From JBKCUI01 sp052161625 (GTDB taxonomy: Bacteria > Planctomycetota > Planctomycetia > Pirellulales > Pirellulaceae): a stretch of DNA of 64,000 nucleotides. Numbering within the stretch: position 1 is the first letter of the stretch; each line of letters begins with the position of its first letter. The notes under the pieces were generated by a model. The model was not told the origin of the DNA and did no database searches. It saw nothing but the letters and a program-made list of their open reading frames with translations. The stretch lies in assembly GCA_052161625.1 (NCBI GenBank), contig CP197412.1; one strand, 5' to 3'. Positions 52,976 to 60,029 of this stretch are shown piece after piece. The position numbers and the translations under genes are program-made.

Positions 52976-54635
52976 CTGCACTTTAGGCAAAGATCTCTAA
53001 CCGATCGTATTGTATTCAGTTGAACTCGGGCTTGGTTACGCCGCTAAGCACAATAGCTCGTCAATCAGTGCGATGATTTTTGGCGTTTGTTGGGCTGCGG
53101 GTAGTTCTGCCATAAATCGATTCCTCAGCATTTTATGGGTTATTTCGCGACGACGGTCAGCATGCGATGGGCGACGGTCAGGATTGTCCCAGGGACGATC
53201 GCTTCGGTCGACCAGCTGTTCTACCGGAGTGTCCCAACACTCCAGTTCCACCAGGCCATAGAGCCACGCATTGATGTTCCAGCAGGCGATATTCGACCAG
53301 ACGTTTCGAACCTGCTGCTTGCCAGCGCCCCAGGTCTCTTTGGTATCGTGGAAGAACTCTTCGATGGCCCATCGATCTGCTACGGTTTCCAGAAGCATTT
53401 CGACCGGCATTTCGATTTCCGTACTAAAGTATGCTGCCGTTTCGCCGTTGTCGAATTTAAGTATCACAACTCGAATCGGTCCCTCGGTGATAGTTGTTGT
53501 TGCCAGGAAGGTCTTGTAATGACGAAGGACTGCGACACCACGACACGCATAGCTAATCGTCTGCCAACCTTGCTTGTGCTTGGAACGCTTTGAGAGATCG
53601 ATTCGGTTGTAGCCGTATTTGCGAGGACGCCCACGAGTACCAGCCTTGCGAGCAGGGGGAAGGTCGAAGAGCTTTGCATTGCTTCGCAAGCGACTGACTA
53701 CGGTTGTGTTTAGCGTCGTAAGTGACGTGATTAGGTCATACGTTGCATAGGCTCCATCGAAAACGACGAGTGTCTTGGATCGCGAACCGAGCACCCGCAA
53801 CCAGCAGATGACCTGGTTGGTCATTTGCAGCGCAAGTTGGTGTTTTGTTTGAAATTTCCACCCATGCTTGGCATCCAACACAGGAACATCGCATTGCCTA
53901 ACATACAGCATCGAAAGCAGTGGCAATGCGATCACGCCCCACAATGGATGCGTGCTCAAGATTGCCAGACAAACCCAGTTGTGACCGTACAACCACTCGC
54001 TATCGACTGGACCTGGCGTAGGATGGTGATGAATGTTCGCACCTTCGACGTGACGTCCGAATCGCTTTGTGGGGCTATCATCGACCGCCAGCTTCCAGTA
54101 CCCGTCAGGCCCTGGATCGAATCGTTTGACAATTACCCTCAGCAAGGGCAAAGCCAACGATGTGGCGACCTTGCCCGCAGATACAAGCAGTTCATAAAAG
54201 CGATCCCAATCATCTTTCACGCCAGCGGCTCGAAACCAACTGCTCGCAGTACGGCGACCACGTGCCAGCATCGCACCAGCCATCACGATCGGAAGGCGAA
54301 AGCCGATGCGAGCATGCAAGAGCGATTGCATCGCAGTTACCACGATTGCGATACCTCCGACCAGCGGCACGCTGGCTGCCGTAGTTTTACGTCGAGTGGG
54401 ATTCGAGCTCGACAACCTGCTGCGTTTGTCATGATGCGATGGAGTCGACTTTTTGCCATGCTGAAGTTGCGGTGCACGACCAGATCGTTTACGCTTGGCC
54501 ATCCTTGGCTCTCCTGGGGTCGGTTATGTTTTGCAACCAACTTGTCCCTTGAGGGCCATTTTCGTTTCAAGAGCAATTCTTGCTCATTGTGATGCTTGCA
54601 TTAGTTCCGGCTTCAGATCTTTGCCTAAAGTGCAG
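52976..54635 (-). mobile_element. IS701-like element, copy 1
   Basis: 1660 bp with inverted ends CTGCACTTTAGGC / GCCTAAAGTGCAG (extended by AAAGATCT / AGATCTTT) and an exact 8-bp target duplication TTCTGGTC (52968-52975, 54636-54643). Same length as, and apparently identical to, copy 2 at 62328, in opposite orientation. Confidence 0.93.
53036..54502 (-). CDS. IS701-like DDE transposase, copy 1
   Basis: A 488-aa transposase with basic N terminus, catalytic blocks WKLAVDDSPTKRFG (~138), KTLVVFDGAYATYDL (~246) and ADRWAIEEFFHDTKETWGAG (~378, the E-containing motif of the IS4/IS701 superfamily). The translated protein is the same, residue for residue, as copy 2 in this window. Intact. Confidence 0.92.
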   Translation of the reverse strand: MAKRKRSGRAPQLQHGKKSTPSHHDKRSRLSSSNPTRRKTTAASVPLVGGIAIVVTAMQSLLHARIGFRLPIVMAGAMLARGRRTASSWFRAAGVKDDWDRFYELLVSAGKVATSLALPLLRVIVKRFDPGPDGYWKLAVDDSPTKRFGRHVEGANIHHHPTPGPVDSEWLYGHNWVCLAILSTHPLWGVIALPLLSMLYVRQCDVPVLDAKHGWKFQTKHQLALQMTNQVICWLRVLGSRSKTLVVFDGAYATYDLITSLTTLNTTVVSRLRSNAKLFDLPPARKAGTRGRPRKYGYNRIDLSKRSKHKQGWQTISYACRGVAVLRHYKTFLATTTITEGPIRVVILKFDNGETAAYFSTEIEMPVEMLLETVADRWAIEEFFHDTKETWGAGKQQVRNVWSNIACWNINAWLYGLVELECWDTPVEQLVDRSDRPWDNPDRRPSHADRRREITHKMLRNRFMAELPAAQQTPKIIALIDELLCLAA

Positions 54636-54659
54636 TTCTGGTCGATACATTGGGATTAT

Positions 54660-54850
54660 CTCGCGGAGGATAGAGCACTGCTGAGAAGCAACTCGAGCGC
54701 CGCGTCGATGCTAAGTGGATCGAGCGCTGCTAGTTGTTCATCAGCTAGCGGCCTCTCCCACCAGCTTGATCCATTTGGCCCAAAGCGATAAATCTCGGGG
54801 GCTGGGGCAGAGCCCCAGTTAATAAACACTGTCTTTAGTCCAGTTCTTCT
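54660..54850 (-). pseudogene. C-terminal gene fragment
   Basis: On the minus strand one frame reads GLKTVFINWGSAPAPEIYRF, then RPLADEQLAALDPLSIDAAL and ELLLSSALSSAR-stop, which looks like genuine coding sequence of about 60 residues. No start or upstream part is present because of a TGA before it. The parent family is not recognised. The rest of the gap to 55014 shows nothing. Confidence 0.4.
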
Positions 54851-55014
54851 TCAAGTAACTTCAAGTCAATCATTTCACTCGTCTTGATCAAATCGCCTGA
54901 GAGATCCAATTCGTTCGTCGATCGTTTTTTAATCACTGCAAAATACTGGTTGTCCTCACAGGCGTTGGTTTAAAACGGCAAGTCAGGCCGATTCGTTCGT
55001 CGATGGCTTATGCA

Positions 55015-56310
55015 TCAGCCGGCAGATACTGGCTTTCTGGCTTGCCTTGGTTTGGTCGTAGACGTTGGGATGGATTTACGTTTGCCGTTCTTCTGCTTAG
55101 AGGCAGGCTCGGTTGGCGAAGGCTGGCTTGATGTCGCGGTTGCTTCTTTGGCCGCTTGAGCTTCGCGTGCTTCTCTGCGTCGTCGGCTTCTACGCTGGTC
55201 GCTGTTCTCTTTGGGTTTCATCTCACGGAGCGACTCTTTGAGCGAAGTGGGCATGCGGCAGAAGGACTCGCTGACTTCGATCATACGTTGGGGTTCCCAA
55301 TCTTTCTCATCGCGCAGCATGGCCCAAGCGATGACGGCAATCTTGCGAGCCAGAGCCACAGCGGCCTTCTTCTTGCGAGTCTTTTGTTTGCCACTGATAC
55401 GCTCATAGACGCCTTTAGCCCAAGGGTTGTAACGTAGCGATGCCCATGCGCACTCAACCAAGATCGTTCGAGCCAGCGGATTGCCACGCTTGGTGATGCG
55501 GCCATTGCGATCTGTCTCGCCTGATTGATACTGGCGTGGAACCAGTCCGAAATACGCAGAGACTTGTCGACCGTTTTTAAAGCGATGAGGATCGTCGATA
55601 CAAGCGACGAGGATCTCAGCTGTGCGAGGTCCGACACCAGGTATGCTTCGGATACGCTTGATGCGAGGGTCATCTTTGCCGATGGCTTCAAGCTTCTTGA
55701 CGACCAGTTCGAGCTGCGAGCTGAGGGCGTCGAGCTGAGTCAGTTCGATATCCAGTTCAGCTTTCCAGAGCTCAGTGGGGCCACATTGGTCAAGCGGCTT
55801 ACGAAAGGAATTGATATGAGCTCGACCGGTGTGCCAGGCTTTGTCGCCTTTGTCGATCGAGATGCCGTGATTGACGAACCAAGCGCGAATGGTGTTTTTC
55901 ATCTTGTTGATGCGATAGTCGAGCGTCTTGCGATACTTGACCAACGAGCGAAACTCGCGGTGAGCTTCCGAGGGCATGTGAACGGCCTGCAGCTCGTTCA
56001 TCGCAGCCATGCGAGCCAGTTTGAGTGCATCGTCTTTATCGGTCTTGCGTTTGACGTTGCTCCACTTCCAGGCATCTTCGTTAGTGGAACAAACAAGTGT
56101 CTTCAGGCCATGGCTGACGGCCAAATCATTGATCCAGCCTGAAGGACCACAAGCTTCCATGACGACCAGATCGACCTTGCGTTTCTTGAAGATAGTCGAG
56201 AGATAGTGTCGATCGGTAGCCGCTGTGAGGAATTCAGCCTTGCGAGTTTCTGTATTGAAAAAGCAGCACATCGTATTGAACTTACCGAGGTCAAGAGCGA
56301 GAATCTTCAT
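55015..56310 (-). CDS. IS110-family transposase
   Basis: A 431-aa DEDD-type recombinase: KILALDLGKFN (first Asp), VVMEACGPSGW (Glu), KTDKDDALKLARM (Asp pair), and the C-terminal transposase_20 domain with RSIPGVGPRTAEILVA and SAYFGLVPRQYQSGETDRNG. An unusually basic tail of ~70 residues ends the protein. IS110 elements use a bridge RNA from the noncoding end to choose target and donor. The ~140 bp before the ATG are the likely source here. It appears intact. Confidence 0.9.
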   Translation of the reverse strand: MKILALDLGKFNTMCCFFNTETRKAEFLTAATDRHYLSTIFKKRKVDLVVMEACGPSGWINDLAVSHGLKTLVCSTNEDAWKWSNVKRKTDKDDALKLARMAAMNELQAVHMPSEAHREFRSLVKYRKTLDYRINKMKNTIRAWFVNHGISIDKGDKAWHTGRAHINSFRKPLDQCGPTELWKAELDIELTQLDALSSQLELVVKKLEAIGKDDPRIKRIRSIPGVGPRTAEILVACIDDPHRFKNGRQVSAYFGLVPRQYQSGETDRNGRITKRGNPLARTILVECAWASLRYNPWAKGVYERISGKQKTRKKKAAVALARKIAVIAWAMLRDEKDWEPQRMIEVSESFCRMPTSLKESLREMKPKENSDQRRSRRRREAREAQAAKEATATSSQPSPTEPASKQKNGKRKSIPTSTTKPRQARKPVSAG

Positions 56311-56450
56311 GTTCTAAGTTTCCTTCGGGTTTTGGGGTGGAATGAATGTGACAGAGGTTGTTAGCGCAACCCAAGATCACGGGTCCGAGTCGCCAGATTT
56401 TATTCGAATGGCTCCCACCCCAAACCCAGGACTTACATGGATTCTTTCGA
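56311..56450 (-). ncRNA. Candidate IS110 bridge-RNA region
   Basis: Noncoding DNA upstream of the IS110 start, up to the next tRNA. It contains an inverted repeat GGGTTTTGGGGTGG (56328) / CCACCCCAAACCC (56412) enclosing ~70 nt that could form the bridge-RNA fold. Exact ends unknown. Confidence 0.4.
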
Positions 56451-56476
56451 CTCCTGTCTCAACCACCTTGTTCGAT

Positions 56477-56549
56477 GATCGCGTGGTCCAGCGGCAAAGA
56501 CACCTGCATGACACGCAGGAAATCGAAGGTTCGATTCCTTCCGCGATCA
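56477..56549 (+). tRNA. tRNA-Val (GAC)
   Basis: Acceptor GATCGCG/CGCGATC, anticodon arm CCTGC-ATGACAC-GCAGG, T arm GAAGG-TTCGATT-CCTTC. Confidence 0.9.
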
Positions 56550-56985
56550 CTGACAAAAGGCTTTAGACTTTAGGCTTTAGGCTTTAGGAAGAGCGACGAA
56601 TCGAGTTTATCAAGGCGTTGAGGACACGAGCCGCTTCGGTGGTTTTGTCGCGGACTAGTTGGAGTTCAGTTGAATAGCCGAGTCGGTCGGCAACAGAAAG
56701 CTGGTACTCGAGTTCTTTGGCAGACCCATAAGACATATCGAGAAACCGCAGGTAATCCGCTTCAGAGTTCCGCGCACAACCTTCGACTATGTTGCTTGCA
56801 ATACTCATGGCTGAGCGACGAACTTGAGAGGTCAGTCCGAAAATCTCTTCCTTGGGAAAGCTACGGGTAACGCGGTAGACTTCCATTACGACGCTATCAG
56901 CAATTTCGAACGCTCGGAGTTTTGTATGGTCTCGCATGATGATGCCTTTCTTCCTAAAGTCCAAAGTCTAAAGCCTAAAGTCTAC
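56550..56985. repeat. IVS-like element with IVP gene, unit 1
   Basis: Left arm AAGGCTTTAGACTTTAGGC...TTTAGGAAG ends at the IVP stop; right arm CTTCCTAAAGTCCAAAGTC...AAAGCCTAAAGTC starts just before the IVP start. A long stem with the gene in its loop, as in 23S rRNA intervening sequences. Confidence 0.8.
56584..56937 (-). CDS. Four-helix-bundle IVP protein 1
   Basis: A 117-aa member of the 23S rRNA intervening-sequence protein family (four-helix bundle, S23 type). Start ATG 56937 (MRDHTKLRAFEIAD). Family blocks: FGLTSQVRRSAMSIASNIVE (~40), GCARNSEADYLRFLDMSYGS and AKELEYQLSVADRLGY. These proteins occur inside 23S IVS hairpins; the biochemical role is unknown, perhaps RNA binding. Antisense to the array and enclosed by inverted repeats. 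Close to the two copies at 57283 and 58388. Confidence 0.9.
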   Translation of the reverse strand: MRDHTKLRAFEIADSVVMEVYRVTRSFPKEEIFGLTSQVRRSAMSIASNIVEGCARNSEADYLRFLDMSYGSAKELEYQLSVADRLGYSTELQLVRDKTTEAARVLNALINSIRRSS

Positions 56986-56988
56986 CCG

Positions 56989-57074
56989 GGAAGGTAGCCG
57001 GATACGGTTCGCCGGGCCTGTTTGCTAAACAGTGCAACGTAATAGTTGTGTGGGTTCAACTCCCATGCCTTCCG
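56989..57074 (+). tRNA. tRNA-Ser (GCT)
   Basis: Class II, 86 nt. Acceptor GGAAGGT/GCCTTCC, discriminator G, anticodon loop TTGCTAA, variable arm, T loop TTCAACT. Confidence 0.9.
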
Positions 57075-57155
57075 CTCACGAACAGGTTTGAGGTATGAGA
57101 ATTGAGGCGTGAGGTTTTACTCCAGCCTCCAGCCTCATCCCTCCAGCCTGCACCT
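57075..57155. repeat. Hairpin spacer (TGAGG / CCTCA type)
   Basis: CAGGTTTGAGGTATGAG and GAGGCGTGAGG against CCAGCCTCCAGCCTCATCCC, a spacer hairpin without ORF. Confidence 0.6.
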
Positions 57156-57227
57156 GGCTCGATGGTGAAGCGGATATCATCTCTCGCTTCTAACGAGAAG
57201 TTCCAGGTTCGATTCCTGGTCGAGCCG
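57156..57227 (+). tRNA. tRNA-Arg (TCT)
   Basis: Acceptor GGCTCGA/TCGAGCC, discriminator G, anticodon arm TCTCG-CTTCTAA-CGAGA, T arm CCAGG-TTCGATT-CCTGG. Confidence 0.93.
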
Positions 57228-57746
57228 CTAACAGGCTGGAGGTATGAGACTTGAGGGGTGAGGAAAGCAGCCAAAATAAAGGCTAAGCATCACGTTCACG
57301 CAATGATCTCATTAAGCCATTGAGAACTTTGCACGTTTCGGTTGCGAGCGAAGACCAATCACTCGAAGCACAGTCAGCGTAAAGTCGTTCGGCAACGGAA
57401 ATCTGATATTCGAGCTCGCGAGCCGAACCATACGCTACTTCGAGGAATCTTAAATACTCGATAGTCGAGCTTCGGGAACAACCTTCGACGATATTCGAAG
57501 CTACAGAAACCGCAGCCCGTCGCATTTGAGAAACCAGGCCGAACAATTCGTCTTTCGGCAATTTCGCAGTCTGCTTGTAACTGATCATCGCAAGTTGGTC
57601 CGCCAACTCAAACGCACGTAGTTTTTTGTGATCCCGCATTTGTCTACTCCTCGAGAAGTAAAATGACAGCCCTAACACTCCAGCCTACAGTCTACAGTCT
57701 CGAGCCTGCTCTACAGCCTCCAGCCTCAATCCTCAAGCCTGTTCTG
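57228..57746. repeat. IVS-like element with IVP gene, unit 2
   Basis: Left arm ACAGGCTGGAGGTATGAG...TTGAGG; right arm CTCCAGCC and CCAGCCTCAATCCTCAAGCC before the HNH gene. The IVP gene at 57283 lies in the loop. Confidence 0.7.
57283..57639 (-). CDS. Four-helix-bundle IVP protein 2
   Basis: A 118-aa paralogue starting ATG 57639 (MRDHKKLRAFELADQLAM); upstream residues of the longer frame are not conserved. Blocks FGLVSQMRRAAVSVASNIVE and GCSRSSTIEYLRFLEVAYGS, then RELEYQISVAERLY. It differs from copies 1 and 3 at many positions, so the three are old paralogues and not fresh duplicates. Enclosed by inverted spacer repeats. Confidence 0.9.
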   Translation of the reverse strand: MRDHKKLRAFELADQLAMISYKQTAKLPKDELFGLVSQMRRAAVSVASNIVEGCSRSSTIEYLRFLEVAYGSARELEYQISVAERLYADCASSDWSSLATETCKVLNGLMRSLRERDA

Positions 57747-58310
57747 GTGCTGAACCGTAACTGGCAGCCGATCAACGTGGCGACGGTTGCGCGTGCCTTG
57801 ATCATGCTATGGAACGATTCGGCCAAGATCGTCGACCCGATCGATTACCAGTTGTACGACTGGAGCGACTGGAGCCGAATGATTCCGGATCGCGACGAGC
57901 CGTTCATCCAGTCGGTACGCCAGCGTATTCGTATCCCGGAAGTCATCGCATTGACCAAGTTCGATGCGATGCCGACGCAGACGGTTACCTTCAGCCGCAG
58001 AAACGTATTCAAGCGTGACAAGATGACCTGCCAATACTGCGGAAAGCAGCCAGGTAGCGAAGAGCTCACGATTGACCACGTTGTCCCGCGTGCTCAAGGT
58101 GGATTGTCGACTTGGACGAACTGCGTATTGGCTTGCATCGATTGCAATTCACGAAAGGCTGACCGTACTCCGGCTCAGGCGCGCATGAAACTCCGCAAGG
58201 AGCCAGTGCGTCCAGCGTGGAAGCCGATCTACGCCGATCGGATGAATCGCGTGAAGAGCTGGTCCAAGTTCATTAGCGAAGCCTACTGGACGATAAGCAT
58301 TGAGGATTGA
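57747..58310 (+). CDS. HNH endonuclease of the array
   Basis: About 187 aa from GTG 57747 (VLNRNWQPINVATVARAL). An ATG at 57663 would add 28 residues that merely translate spacer repeat, so I prefer the internal start. The HNH motif is complete: CQYCGKQPGSEELTIDHVVP (~94), RAQGGLSTWTNCVLACIDCN (~114), SRKADRTP. The two CxxC pairs bind zinc. Family members are common in bacteria, and related HNH genes lie in phage tRNA clusters. It may be a homing or mobility function for the array, or RNA-directed. Confidence 0.85.
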   Translation: MLNRNWQPINVATVARALIMLWNDSAKIVDPIDYQLYDWSDWSRMIPDRDEPFIQSVRQRIRIPEVIALTKFDAMPTQTVTFSRRNVFKRDKMTCQYCGKQPGSEELTIDHVVPRAQGGLSTWTNCVLACIDCNSRKADRTPAQARMKLRKEPVRPAWKPIYADRMNRVKSWSKFISEAYWTISIED

Positions 58311-58793
58311 GGGGTGAGTTGTGAGGTAAAATCGTAAGACGAGTGCACAACCTCACTTCTCAATACTCACGTCTCAGGACTCCGAAAGTGCGCGACCATA
58401 GAAAACTCCGAGCATTCGAACTTGCAGATCAACTAGCGTTAAAAGTTTATCAAACCACAAAGACTTTTCCAAAGGAGGAGATGTTTGGAATCACGTCACA
58501 GTTACGGCGGGCGGCAGTTTCGATTCCATCGAACATTGTGGAAGGCTGTGCCCGTAATTCAAACGCCGACTTCCTTAGGTTTCTGGACATCGCATTTGGG
58601 TCAGGGCGCGAACTAGAGTATCAGCTTTCGCTCGCAACTCGTCTTGGCTATGTCAACCAAAGCGAAAGCCAACGACTGGATTCAATCGTCAATGAACTTA
58701 TGAAGGTACTTTCTGGTCTGATCAAGTCGCAGCGTCGAGACGATTCTGGTTCGTGAACTCATCCCTCAAGACTCACCCCTCACAACTCATTTC
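58311..58793. repeat. IVS-like element with IVP gene, unit 3
   Basis: Left arm TTGAGGGGTGAGTTGTGAGG; right arm CATCCCTCAAGACTCACCCC and CACAACTCA, strongly complementary. The IVP gene at 58388 is in the loop, here in plus orientation, opposite to units 1 and 2. Confidence 0.8.
58388..58756 (+). CDS. Four-helix-bundle IVP protein 3
   Basis: A 122-aa paralogue from GTG 58388 (then RDHRKLRAFELADQLALKV). Blocks FGITSQLRRAAVSIPSNIVE, GCARNSNADFLRFLDIAFGS and RELEYQLSLATRLGY. Unlike the other two it is in the same direction as the tRNAs. Upstream residues in the longer frame come from spacer repeat. Confidence 0.9.
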   Translation: MRDHRKLRAFELADQLALKVYQTTKTFPKEEMFGITSQLRRAAVSIPSNIVEGCARNSNADFLRFLDIAFGSGRELEYQLSLATRLGYVNQSESQRLDSIVNELMKVLSGLIKSQRRDDSGS

Positions 58794-58863
58794 AGGAATG
58801 TTCGCCTGGGAGCGGACTCGGTCTCCAAAGCCGACGGACAGTGTTCGAATCACTGCGTTCCTG
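58794..58863 (+). tRNA. tRNA-Trp (CCA)
   Basis: Acceptor AGGAATG/CGTTCCT, discriminator G, anticodon arm TCGGT-CTCCAAA-GCCGA, T loop TTCGAAT. Confidence 0.9.
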
Positions 58864-58870
58864 CTGACCT

Positions 58871-58944
58871 GCCGATGTGGCTCGACTGAGAAAGGCATCC
58901 GCCTTGTAAGCGGATCCATGCTGGTGCGAATCCAGTCATCGGCT
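58871..58944 (+). tRNA. tRNA-Thr (TGT)
   Basis: Acceptor GCCGATG/CATCGGC, anticodon arm TCCGC-CTTGTAA-GCGGA. T loop reads TGCGAAT instead of TTCGAAT. Last tRNA of the array. Confidence 0.85.
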
Positions 58945-59090
58945 CTGACAACTGAACTGCCTGTTCGGATTACATCAATTGAACCTTGAAAGGTATCTGA
59001 ACAATCTTCTTCGTTCAGCTGTCTGTATTCGGTTCGCAGACTGCTGCGCTCCGCTCGTTCTCTAACCACCTTGCTACGAAGGAGCTCTAT

Positions 59091-59138
59091 CATGCTCGAC
59101 CAAACTTTCGAAGATTCCTGCTTTCGAGCCAATGAGTA
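59091..59138 (+). CDS. 15-codon leader peptide
   Basis: ATG 59091 with a good ribosome site (GAAGGAG, 7 bases upstream) encodes MLDQTFEDSCFRANE. Its stop overlaps the start region of the SEC-C gene (ATGAGTAA, seven bases shared), so it probably couples translation into the SEC-C gene, which lacks its own ribosome site. Confidence 0.5.
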
Positions 59139-59299
59139 AGCGCAGACGCGGCTTCCCCTCGGAAACCAACGTCAAACGCGGCGTCCGCATCGTGCACGGT
59201 GATAAGTTGCTCGAGGAAAAGCTCGGGCGAAACGATCCGTGCCCGTGTGGCAGTGGAAGGGCATTTAAACGATGCTGCCTCCATTCAGGCTGCTTTTGA
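59132..59299 (+). CDS. SEC-C motif microprotein
   Basis: A 55-aa basic protein from ATG 59132: MSKRRRGFPSETNVKRGVRI, then KLGRNDPCPCGSGRAFKRCC near the C terminus. That is the SEC-C zinc motif (CPC...CC) known from the SecA tail, where it binds zinc and ribosomes or SecB. As a stand-alone protein with an arginine/lysine-rich N terminus it probably binds RNA or the ribosome. It lies between the tRNA array and the Y-RNA/Ro60 block. Confidence 0.8.
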   Translation: MSKRRRGFPSETNVKRGVRIVHGDKLLEEKLGRNDPCPCGSGRAFKRCCLHSGCF

Positions 59300-59329
59300 T
59301 GGCGTCAATCGCGACGAATACTTTTAGGG

Positions 59330-59540
59330 AGAAGGGTTGAATCTTCACGGGCAATGTTTTGGAACTGCCGAATGGGATTCCATGAGGGGCCTAAGGTAGC
59401 GATTGCGGGGTGACCCGCTAGTGAATGGCGTGCGAGTCTTTTCGAAGATAGACACGCCTGTCAACGGTCGAGCAGCAATGTTGCTCGAAGTCGGACGTCC
59501 CTAATGCCGAGCGGCGACTCTCGTTCAAACCTCGATCCAG
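59330..59540 (+). ncRNA. Structured region with a 23S rRNA-like segment
   Basis: GGCCTAAGGTAGCGA (59388-59402), a GCGGG-GTGA-CCCGC hairpin and GTGAATGGCGTGCGA follow each other as in 23S rRNA domain IV (CCTAAGGTAGCGA, hairpin, GAATGGCGT). Further hairpins follow: GGCGTG...CACGCC (59427-59458) and CGAGCA-GCAATGT-TGCTCG (59469-59487). No open frame is credible. It may be a small RNA that mimics rRNA or a rRNA-derived relic. Confidence 0.5.
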
Positions 59541-59560
59541 AAACATTGCAATTGAGGGCT

Positions 59561-59699
59561 AATGATTGACTGCCGATTCGGAGTACATGAGTTATCGAGT
59601 GATGCGGGTTCGAGTCCCGTCGATGGGTTGCAAAATCCATCGTAGCCCAATTGGTAGAGGCGTCGAAAAAGTCTCTGGTCAACCACTTCGTCAATCATT
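59561..59699 (+). ncRNA. Y RNA (YrlA-like) with permuted tRNA module
   Basis: The ends pair perfectly: AATGATTGAC (59561-59570) with GTCAATCATT (59690-59699), next to TGCCGA on the 5' and CACTTC on the 3' strand, as in the Ro60-binding helix. Inside, in order: T arm GCGGG-TTCGAGT-CCCGT (59604-59620), closed acceptor-like hairpin CGATGG...CCATCG (59621-59642), D arm GCC-CAATTGGTAGA-GGC (59645-59661). That is a tRNA permuted around the acceptor, the defining YrlA design. Directly upstream of rsr. Confidence 0.85.
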
Positions 59700-59707
59700 T
59701 CCAAGCA

Positions 59708-59815
59708 AACAACCGACTGCCGACTCGGAGTACATCCACCACCCTTGCCGCGATAGTGGGAACTATCGAATGACGCACGTCGTCATGGCGCTCTGATCAC
59801 ACCTCGTCGGTTGTT
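59708..59815 (+). ncRNA. Second Y RNA candidate, no tRNA module
   Basis: Ends pair perfectly: AACAACCGAC (59708-59717) with GTCGGTTGTT (59806-59815). It shares ACTGCCGAYTCGGAGTACAT with the first Y RNA in the 5' strand and CACYTCGTC in the 3' strand. The interior has two simple hairpins, GATAGT-GGGA-ACTATC and ATGACG-CACGT-CGTCAT, instead of the tRNA-like part. Confidence 0.75.
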
Positions 59816-60029
59816 TTCTGTGAACCTCGGACAATGATACGAGTCATTAATCGCAATCAATCAATCAAAAGATCAACTAGGGGAAGTGGATCGAGCGATT
59901 TGCTCTGTCTGCTTTGCGATTCTCGTTCGACTGCCTGTTGGGATTACATCGTAAACAAACGGTTTGCGGCGAATGCCGATTCTCAACAACCCTTCGTCGA
60001 ACAGTTTTCCATTTGAGGAGGTCACACGG

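Noticed and set aside
52366..53023. Frames inside the 469-bp tandem units as duplicated genes
   Set aside because: Two copies with different ends, no motif, no ribosome site; better explained as noncoding.
59132..59299. SEC-C frame as a SecA fragment
   Set aside because: It has its own start and a basic N terminus and shows no other SecA sequence.
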